The notes below the pieces were generated by a model. The model ran no database searches, was not told the origin of the DNA, and worked only from the letters and a program-made list of their open reading frames with translations. Positions 1 to 5,478 of a stretch of DNA of 12,646 nt are shown piece by piece. Every line of letters begins with the position of its first letter. Positions within the stretch are counted from its first letter, which is position 1. The stretch comes from JBHJHK01 sp050330975 (GTDB taxonomy: Bacteria; Pseudomonadota; Gammaproteobacteria; Competibacterales; Competibacteraceae). The translations under genes were made by a program, and so were the position numbers. The DNA lies in contig JBHJHK010000314.1 in the NCBI GenBank assembly GCA_050330975.1, positions 1-12,646 of the forward strand. Direction: 5' to 3'.

Positions 1-1185
1 GCGGACTCGCCGCTCGTGGACGCGGGCCCCGCCCCCCCCTGGGTTATCCTCCCCCTCCCCTTGCGCGCCGGCGCTAACCCCCCCCGACAGGGTCTGGCCC
101 AAGTCCTCCACTTCCCGCTCGACGGCGTCGTCGACGGCGCCGTCCTCTTTGTAGCGCCAGTGGGCTGCCACCCCATACTCGGCGCTGCGGTGCATGGCCA
201 AGGTGCGGATCTGGACTTCCACCGTTTTGCCCAACGGCCCCACCACCGCCGTGTGGAGGGATTGATAGCCATTGCCCTTGGGATGGGCGATGTAGTCGTC
301 GAACTCCCGGGCCACGGGACTCCAGATGCTGTGGACCACCCCCAAGGCGGCGTAGCAATCACCGATGCTCGCCACCATGATCCGCAGGGCGCGGATGTCG
401 AAGAGTTGCTCAAAACTCAAGGACTTGCGCCGCATCTTGCGCCAGATGCTATAGAGGTGTTTGATCCGCCCGCTGACCTCGGCGTCGATGCCGGCTTTTT
501 GCAAAGCACTGCGCAGTTGGCCCAGGGCGTCTTTGAGGTAAGCTTCTCGTTCGCTGCGTCGTTCCTGGAGGGCATGGGCCAATCGACGGTAGATCTGGGG
601 CTCCAGGTGGCGCATGGCCAAGTCTTCCAGCTCCCACTTGATGAGGCCGATGCCCAGGCGGTTGGCCAAGGGGGCAAAGAGGTCGCGCACTTCCAGCGCC
701 AACGCCTTTTGCTCCTCCAGGGGACGGCTGTCCAAATGGCGCATTTCCACCAGGCGCTGGGCCAACTTGATCAGCACCGAGCGCACGTCGCGGGTCACGG
801 CCAAGGCCATTTTGCGCAGATTTTCCAGCTGATAGGCGCTGTGATGGCCCCGGTGGTAGAGGTCTACCACCTGCTCTAGGCGTTCGCTGTCGGCCAACAG
901 AGTGGCGGGTATCTCCCCCAACACCTCCCCCACTTCGGCCGAGGAGGCCCCACCCTGCAAGGCTTCCCAAGCCAGGGCTGCCTGGAGACAGGGCACGTCC
1001 AACTTGAGTTCGGTCAGCAATTTGACCACCGCCAAGCCCCTGGCGCTCGGCGCGGTGTAGGGATTCCCAAGGCGGTGGGCGCAGCGCAAGGCCTCCCGCT
1101 GGGGAGGGGTTAGGGTTGGCTCATGCCTCGTCAGCCAAGCCTCGAAATCGGTTGCGGACTCCCCGCAATAGTCGACGGCGACCAT
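1..1185 (-). CDS. relA: GTP pyrophosphokinase RelA (N-terminal 395 residues, partial)
   Basis: Synthesises (p)ppGpp from GTP/GDP and ATP on stalled ribosomes; cytoplasmic stringent-response enzyme. The reading frame is open to the window edge, so the TGS and C-terminal regulatory domains are missing. Residues 1-160 correspond to the hydrolase-like domain, but the HD signature of active ppGpp hydrolases is not visible (AWEALQGG around 72-79, LIKLAQRL at 138-145). The synthetase domain follows: FDIRALRIMV (262-271), EFDDYIAHPKGNGYQSLHT (294-312), VEVQIRT (322-328) and GVAAHWRYKE (338-347). The EFDD at 294-297 is the acidic EXDD motif of monofunctional RelA; bifunctional SpoT/Rel enzymes carry RXKD. 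Residues ~350-388 form an acidic, Gly-rich stretch longer than in E. coli; the frame then returns to a RelA-like HERRVR (390-395). The ATG at 1185 has a strong Shine-Dalgarno GGAGGAGG at 1198-1191. Confidence 0.95.
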   Translation of the reverse strand, partial: MVAVDYCGESATDFEAWLTRHEPTLTPPQREALRCAHRLGNPYTAPSARGLAVVKLLTELKLDVPCLQAALAWEALQGGASSAEVGEVLGEIPATLLADSERLEQVVDLYHRGHHSAYQLENLRKMALAVTRDVRSVLIKLAQRLVEMRHLDSRPLEEQKALALEVRDLFAPLANRLGIGLIKWELEDLAMRHLEPQIYRRLAHALQERRSEREAYLKDALGQLRSALQKAGIDAEVSGRIKHLYSIWRKMRRKSLSFEQLFDIRALRIMVASIGDCYAALGVVHSIWSPVAREFDDYIAHPKGNGYQSLHTAVVGPLGKTVEVQIRTLAMHRSAEYGVAAHWRYKEDGAVDDAVEREVEDLGQTLSGGVSAGAQGEGEDNPGGGGARVHERRVR

Positions 1186-1558
1186 ACCTGCCTCCTCCCA
1201 ATCCGGTCGCGGTGTACCACGAGTGTGCCCCCCGAAGCTCTGGTGATCGTCTACCGTCGAGCCAACCCGATGCCGCCGACCCTCCATCGACCTCCGGGGA
1301 CCCTTCGAGGGGCGATATGGACAGTTGTTGTAAGCGTTCCCGGGGATTTGCTATCGTTGACGAAAGCTATAATTGTAACTATCTGTTTACCCTCGGGGTG
1401 AGAGGGCCACAGGTTCAGCGACCCACGGGGTTCGACGAACTATTCTACTAAGACACTCCATCCCAAGTAGATCTTCAACGACGAGATAAAATATCGCCCA
1501 ATCTGTGCGATGCCTTTGATTCCCCCCCGTTTTCAACGGACGATCCCCCGAGCAAGCC
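1186..1558. other. Divergent intergenic region between relA and the response regulator
   Basis: 373 bp without a supported gene; it should hold promoters for both flanking genes. The relA ribosome-binding site is at 1191-1198. The half from about 1340 on is clearly more AT-rich than the coding DNA and holds a perfect TATAAT at 1368-1373 (+). Small symmetric elements are CCCTC/GAGGG (1390-1394 with 1402-1406) and the 11-bp palindrome GTTCGACGAAC (1430-1440). TTCGACG- or TTCAACG-like heptamers recur at 1431, 1474 and 1532. No convincing terminator, riboswitch or RNA gene was seen. Short open frames here lack a start signal and protein-like composition. Confidence 0.6.
1345..1373 (+). promoter_or_regulatory. 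Candidate sigma-70 promoter for the response regulator
   Basis: The -10 element TATAAT (1368-1373) matches the consensus perfectly in the AT-rich part of the gap. At 17 bp spacing the -35 would be GATTTG (1345-1350), which is poor; TTGACG at 1357-1362 is only 5 bp from the -10 and cannot serve. The call rests on the -10 alone. If it is used, the response regulator has a leader of about 180 nt. Confidence 0.35.
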
Positions 1559-2284
1559 ATGACCCAAAGCCAACGTATCCTCATTGTCGACGACGATCCG
1601 CGCATCTGTCGATTGTTGGCCCGCTATCTGGCCAACGAGGGTTTTGACGCCCGCACCGCCAGCAATGGCGAAGATATGCACCGCCAATTGGTGGCCGCGC
1701 GCCCCCACCTGGTGATTATGGATCTGGTGCTGCCCGAGGAAGATGGCTTCACCCTCACCCGCGAAGTGCAAAACCACTACGACATCCCCGTCATCATGCT
1801 CACCGGCAAAGACGACACGGTGGAGAAGGTGGTCGGGTTGGAGCTGGGCGCCGATGACTACATCACCAAGCCCTTCGACCAGCGAGAGCTCTTGGCCCGG
1901 GTGCGGGTGGTGTTGCGCCGCTATCAAAAGAGCTTGGTCCCCGCCAACAACGAGGTCAAAATTGCCAATTTCAACAATTGGGTCCTCAACCTCTCCAGCC
2001 AGGAACTCCTCGACCCCCAGGGCCAACAAGTCCACCTCACCACCCACGAATTTCAACTCCTCGCCGCCTTGGTCAACAGCGCCAACCGGGTGCTCAACCG
2101 CGACCAACTCATGGACCTCATCAACGGCCGCGATTGGAACCCCGTCGATCGCAGCATCGATGTGTTGGTGGGCAAGGTGAGGAAAAAGCTCCGCGACAAC
2201 CCCCGCAGCCCCTCCCTCATCAAAACCGTGCGCGGCGAAGGCTACATGCTGACGGCGGTCTTGACCTACCAACCTTCCCCTTGA
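1559..2284 (+). CDS. OmpR/PhoB-family two-component response regulator
   Basis: Cytoplasmic DNA-binding transcription factor activated by phosphotransfer from a histidine kinase. 241 residues, the usual length. The receiver domain covers ~5-120: acidic pocket DDD at 11-13, phosphoacceptor Asp55 in LVIMDLVLP, Thr82 in IMLTGK, Lys104 in DDYITKPF. The winged-helix effector domain covers ~140-234, with LTTHEFQLL, the RDWNPVDRSIDVLVGKVRKKL recognition region and the closing IKTVRGEGYML, all typical of OmpR/PhoB-type effector domains. The ATG at 1559 places the first beta strand at residue 6 as expected, although only a weak ribosome-binding site precedes it. No histidine kinase lies in the window; the next gene, folE, is 28 bp downstream on the same strand. 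The regulon cannot be named from sequence; ArcA/TorR-like members look closest in style. Confidence 0.93.
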   Translation: MTQSQRILIVDDDPRICRLLARYLANEGFDARTASNGEDMHRQLVAARPHLVIMDLVLPEEDGFTLTREVQNHYDIPVIMLTGKDDTVEKVVGLELGADDYITKPFDQRELLARVRVVLRRYQKSLVPANNEVKIANFNNWVLNLSSQELLDPQGQQVHLTTHEFQLLAALVNSANRVLNRDQLMDLINGRDWNPVDRSIDVLVGKVRKKLRDNPRSPSLIKTVRGEGYMLTAVLTYQPSP

Positions 2285-2312
2285 GCCCAGCGCCGAACGC
2301 CCCAACACTCCA

Positions 2313-2885
2313 ATGATAGACGACCTCGCCCACCACTACCGCGCCCTCATAGAAGCCCTCGGCGAAAACCCCGACCGAGAAGGCTTGGAGAGAACCCCCC
2401 ATCGGGCCGCCAAAGCGCTGAAATTTCTCACCCAGGGTTACCACCAAGACGCCGCTGAGCTAGTGAACAACGCCGTCTTTCAAAGCGACAGCGACGAGAT
2501 GGTGGTGGTGGAGAACATCGAATTCTACTCCCTGTGCGAACACCACCTGCTGCCCTTTGTGGGGGTTTGCCACATCGGCTACCTGCCCCAGGGGCGGGTT
2601 CTGGGTCTGTCGAAGTTCGCCCGTGTCGTCGATATGTTTGCCCGCCGATTGCAGATACAAGAGCACCTCACCCGGCAGATCGCCGATGCCATCCAGGGGA
2701 TCACCGAGGCCCGGGGGGTGGCGGTGGTGGTGGAGGCCCGCCACCTGTGCATGATGATGCGGGGGGTTCAAAAGCAGAACTCGACGCTCAAGACCTCGGT
2801 TATGTTGGGTCAATTTCGCGACAGCCTATCGACCCGGCAGGAATTTCTGCGCTTGCTGGGGGGAGAGCGAATCAGGCCCTTTTGA
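2313..2885 (+). CDS. folE: GTP cyclohydrolase I (type IA, zinc-dependent)
   Basis: Converts GTP to 7,8-dihydroneopterin triphosphate, the first step of tetrahydrofolate synthesis (and of other pterins or queuosine precursors). 190 residues, typical for the family's homodecameric enzymes. Visible landmarks: N-terminal helix with EGLERTPHRAAKAL (23-36); SLCEHHLLPF (73-82), supplying zinc ligands Cys75 and His78 and the catalytic His77; GLSKFARVVD (98-107); RHLCMMMRGVQKQ (143-155), with zinc ligand Cys146. By analogy with E. coli FolE these are Cys110, His113, His112 and Cys181. The intact Cys/His set marks the zinc-dependent IA type. It follows the response regulator by 28 bp and may be co-transcribed. 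No clear Shine-Dalgarno precedes the ATG. The stop codon lies inside the outer stem of the terminator-like hairpin at 2882-2933. Confidence 0.97.
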   Translation: MIDDLAHHYRALIEALGENPDREGLERTPHRAAKALKFLTQGYHQDAAELVNNAVFQSDSDEMVVVENIEFYSLCEHHLLPFVGVCHIGYLPQGRVLGLSKFARVVDMFARRLQIQEHLTRQIADAIQGITEARGVAVVVEARHLCMMMRGVQKQNSTLKTSVMLGQFRDSLSTRQEFLRLLGGERIRPF

Positions 2886-2933
2886 GGCTCAACGCAAAAC
2901 GCCCAAGCTCGTGGAGCTTGGGCGCTGCCTCAA
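2882..2933. terminator. Nested hairpin between convergent folE and phaC, probable bidirectional terminator
   Basis: The inner stem is perfect: GCCCAAGCTC (2901-2910) pairs with GAGCTTGGGC (2914-2923) around a GTG loop. An outer perfect 7-bp stem, TTGAGGC (2882-2888) with GCCTCAA (2927-2933), encloses it. Read on the minus strand, the inner stem is followed by GTTTTGCGTT, a modest U-tract suiting termination of phaC transcripts. On the plus strand no U-run follows, so termination of folE is less certain. The structure lies between the two stop codons and overlaps the folE stop. Confidence 0.8.
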
Positions 2934-2948
2934 CCGGCCATGGTTTGG

Positions 2949-4748
2949 TCAAGCAATGCGGAGCTTGACGTAGGAGCCCGGAGCATCTTCCAAGACGGGC
3001 AACTGGCCGTCGCCCGGCTTGCGGGCTGGCACTTTCTCCCCGGCCAGGGGCGTGACCCAGGCGAGCCAATCCTGCCACCACGAGCCCTCCTGCTTGGCAG
3101 CGGCGGCCAACCAAGCCTCGCTGTCGTTGGGCAGCGCCTCGTTGGTCCAAAAGCCGTATTTGTTGGCCGCCGGGGGATTGATGGCGCCGGCAATGTGTCC
3201 CGACCCCCCCAACACAAAGCGCACGGGGCCCTTGAAGAGCCGAGTACCGGCGTAGGTGGAGGCCCAAGGGGCGATGTGGTCTTCCACCGTCGAGGCAAAA
3301 TATACCGGGCTTTTCACTTGGCCCAGGTCGATGGGGGTGCCCAACAGCTCGATGCCACCGGGTTCCTTGAGGCGGTTCTCCAAATACATGTTGCGCAAGT
3401 AAAAACTGTGCATCTGTGCCGGCATCCGGGTGGAGTCCGAGTTCCAATAGAGGAGGTCGAAGGGGAAGGGCTCCTTGCCCAACAGGTAATTGTTGATAAA
3501 AAACGACCAGATGAGGTCGTTGGCCCGCAGCATATTAAAGGTGGTCGCCATCTCGCTGCCCTCCAGATAGCCCCGTTGGGCCATCCGCTGCTCCAGGGAC
3601 TGAAGCTGACACTCGTCGATGAAAACCTCTAAATCCCCCGGGCGGGTGAAGTCCAGCATGGTGGTCATAAAGGTGCACGACTGGATGCGATCGACCCCTT
3701 GGCTGGCCAAGTAAGCCTGGGCAACGGCCAGTAAAGTCCCCCCCAAACAATAACCCACGGCGTTGACTTCCCGCTCCCCGGTGGCCTGCTCAATGGCCTC
3801 CAAGGCCGCCAAGGGCCCTTGCTGGAGGTAGTCTCCAAAGCCCTTCTCGGCCAGGGAAGCATCGGGGTTGACCCAAGAGATGACAAACACCGTGAAGCCC
3901 TGGTCCACCCACCACTTGATAAAAGAATTCTTGGGGCGCAAATCCAGCACGTAGTACTTGTTGATCCACGGGGGCACGATCAACAACGGCCGCCGGAAGG
4001 CCTCGTCGGTGACGGGCTCGTACTGCAAAAGCTGCATGAGTTCGTTTTGGAACACCACCTTGCCCGGGGTGGAGGCCACGTTTTTCCCCAGCTCAAAGGC
4101 CTCGAGGTCGGTCATGCGGATGCGCAAGTTGCCCTGACCCCGCTCGAGATCGTCGAGGAAATTGATCAGACCATCGAGGAGATTTTCCCCCCCGGTTTCC
4201 CAGATGGTGCGCAACACTTCTGGGTTGGTGAGGGGGAAGTTGGTGGGGGCCAGGGCATCGACCCATTGGCGGGTGTAAAAAACCAGCTTGCGCTGGGTCT
4301 TTTCGTCGAGGCCGTCCAACTCTTCGACCAATTCCACCAAACGGTTGGCGGTGACCAAATAGGTCTGTTTGAGGGTGTCGAACAGGGGATTCTCGTTCCA
4401 GGCGTCGTGCTTGAAGCGTCGATCCCCCCGGGCGGGGGTGATCACGGGCTGGGGCGCGTCGTCCCCGGAGGCTCCAGTGCCCATGATCGTCGCCAAGTGG
4501 CGCTGCCACAACTGACCGTAGTCTTGCCACAGCGCCCACTGGGCGTCGAAGAGCGTCTGGGGTTGCGACCACAACCGTTGCAGGGCCAGGGTCATGACCT
4601 CTCCCAAGCCCAGGTCGTCTTGCCACTGGGAGGGGGTGGTACGCAGGGCGTTGACCGCCACGCGCTGGCTCTTTACGGCGATATCCGTCCACTTTTGGGA
4701 CAGGGTCAAAGGGTTGGTCAAAGGCAGCGTAACCGCTTGGGACGTCAT
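2949..4748 (-). CDS. phaC: Class I poly(3-hydroxyalkanoate) synthase PhaC
   Basis: Polymerises (R)-3-hydroxyacyl-CoA, mainly 3-hydroxybutyryl-CoA, into polyhydroxyalkanoate at the granule surface. 599 residues, the normal class I length (class III PhaC is near 350 and needs PhaE). The N-terminal domain spans ~1-225; the alpha/beta-hydrolase catalytic domain contains PPWINKYYVLDLRP (259-272) and the lipase-like box VGYCLGG with nucleophile Cys334. Asp490 (VEDHIAPW) and His518 (GSGHIAG) complete the triad, equivalent to Cys319, Asp480 and His508 of Cupriavidus necator. The ATG at 4748 is preceded by AGGAGT at 4758-4753. It lies 33 bp behind phasin 1 with no terminator between, so the two are probably one transcript ending at the 2901-2923 hairpin. 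No phaA or phaB is in view, so monomer supply is encoded elsewhere. Confidence 0.97.
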   Translation of the reverse strand: MTSQAVTLPLTNPLTLSQKWTDIAVKSQRVAVNALRTTPSQWQDDLGLGEVMTLALQRLWSQPQTLFDAQWALWQDYGQLWQRHLATIMGTGASGDDAPQPVITPARGDRRFKHDAWNENPLFDTLKQTYLVTANRLVELVEELDGLDEKTQRKLVFYTRQWVDALAPTNFPLTNPEVLRTIWETGGENLLDGLINFLDDLERGQGNLRIRMTDLEAFELGKNVASTPGKVVFQNELMQLLQYEPVTDEAFRRPLLIVPPWINKYYVLDLRPKNSFIKWWVDQGFTVFVISWVNPDASLAEKGFGDYLQQGPLAALEAIEQATGEREVNAVGYCLGGTLLAVAQAYLASQGVDRIQSCTFMTTMLDFTRPGDLEVFIDECQLQSLEQRMAQRGYLEGSEMATTFNMLRANDLIWSFFINNYLLGKEPFPFDLLYWNSDSTRMPAQMHSFYLRNMYLENRLKEPGGIELLGTPIDLGQVKSPVYFASTVEDHIAPWASTYAGTRLFKGPVRFVLGGSGHIAGAINPPAANKYGFWTNEALPNDSEAWLAAAAKQEGSWWQDWLAWVTPLAGEKVPARKPGDGQLPVLEDAPGSYVKLRIA

Positions 4749-4781
4749 GGCAACTCCTGCTTGCCCGAAGGGAAAGGGATT

Positions 4782-5255
4782 TTAGGCTTTGGGCGGATTG
4801 GCCTGGTATTGCTCAACCATGGACCGCAGTTCTTCAAGACTTTCGTTGAAGCGGCGATTTACCACTTCAAAGGTGTCGGCGTTGGCCTTGTTCACCAGCT
4901 CGGCGAGCTCGCGCATGTCGTTGATGGCCTTTTCAAAGGCCTGGCGGACCAACTCCGCTTGGCGGGTGGTCATTTCCTGGGGGTTGCCGGCGCCGGTGAG
5001 TTGGCGGCTGGCTTCGTTGGCCTGGGCCATGGCTTCGGCGAGGAGTTCGGTTTGGCGGCGCACGACGGTTTGCATCCCCTGGGCGGCCACTTGATTGGCC
5101 TGGGCCAAGGCTTCGAGATTCTTGCGCTGGGAGGCCATCATCGCCTCCATGTCGACCCCGGGCATCTGCATGTTGCCCATCAATTTGGTCAAGTCAAATT
5201 GGCGCATGTCAAAGGCGGCGAAGGGATTAAAAGGGTCGTTTTTCGAGGTGCTCAT
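4782..5255 (-). CDS. Phasin family protein (alphaproteobacterial type), PHA granule coat
   Basis: Amphipathic helical protein that coats polyhydroxyalkanoate granules and controls their size and number. 157 residues from the chosen start. The N-terminal FDMRQFDLTKLMGNMQMPGVD (15-35) followed by ASQRKNLEALAQANQVAAQGMQ (41-62) resembles Rhodospirillum/Magnetospirillum phasins (TIGR01985-like, from memory). The rest is predicted long helix rich in Ala, Gln and Glu, with no signal peptide or membrane segment. The frame extends upstream to 5318, but the ATG at 5255 is preferred: GGAGT sits 5 nt before it (5265-5261), and the extra 21 residues do not look phasin-like. First gene of the phasin-phaC bicistron, with its own promoter and operator-like repeats upstream. 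Confidence 0.9.
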   Translation of the reverse strand: MSTSKNDPFNPFAAFDMRQFDLTKLMGNMQMPGVDMEAMMASQRKNLEALAQANQVAAQGMQTVVRRQTELLAEAMAQANEASRQLTGAGNPQEMTTRQAELVRQAFEKAINDMRELAELVNKANADTFEVVNRRFNESLEELRSMVEQYQANPPKA

Positions 5256-5344
5256 TGTACACTCCAGTCGCCCAACGGGCTTTTCGGGTGGAAGGGTCTC
5301 AATCCTTTGTTTTTCCATCGACCGCCGACGGCCTTATCGGGGTC

Positions 5345-5375
5345 CTGCAACGGTTTTTTGTGCGTTGCAGCACAA
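5345..5375 (-). promoter_or_regulatory. Inverted repeat with TGC-N3-GCA, candidate PhaR-type operator of phasin 1
   Basis: A perfect 8-bp inverted repeat, CTGCAACG (5345-5352) and CGTTGCAG (5363-5370), is separated by 10 bp. Within and beside it are TGC-GTT-GCA (5361-5369) and the arms TTGTGC (5358-5363) and GCACAA (5370-5375). It lies at and just after the predicted transcription start, where a repressor would block initiation. TGC/GCA dyads are known binding sites of the PHA-sensing repressor PhaR in other proteobacteria; the assignment here is inference. More TGCA words occur upstream at 5417, 5424 and 5437. A hairpin in the leader RNA is the alternative reading. Confidence 0.55.
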
Positions 5376-5382
5376 TGTTTTC

Positions 5383-5411
5383 ATGATGCCCGTTTCCCCC
5401 GGTCTTGTCAA
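5383..5411 (-). promoter_or_regulatory. Sigma-70 type promoter of the phasin 1-phaC operon
   Basis: On the minus strand a perfect -35 TTGACA (5411-5406) is followed after exactly 17 bp by CATCAT (5388-5383; 4 of 6 to TATAAT). The predicted start point is near 5376, giving a leader of about 120 nt to the phasin ATG at 5255. It sits in the 223-bp gap between the pepN stop and phasin 1. Confidence 0.7.
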
Positions 5412-5478
5412 CGAGGTGCAAGGTGCAGCAAAAATATGCAGATCAAATACCTAGCTATTGGTCGATTCGGAGGTTGGC

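Noticed and set aside
16..879. 287-codon plus-strand open frame opposite relA
   Set aside because: The minus strand encodes an unmistakable RelA synthetase domain; this frame is its complement.
1357..1373. TTGACG followed by TATAAT as a promoter pair
   Set aside because: Only 5 bp separate them, far from the ~17 bp needed; only the TATAAT is kept as a candidate -10.
1116..1451. Short plus-strand open frames over the relA start and intergenic region
   Set aside because: They overlap the relA 5' end, have no ribosome-binding site and have Ser/Pro/Arg-rich composition without protein-family features.
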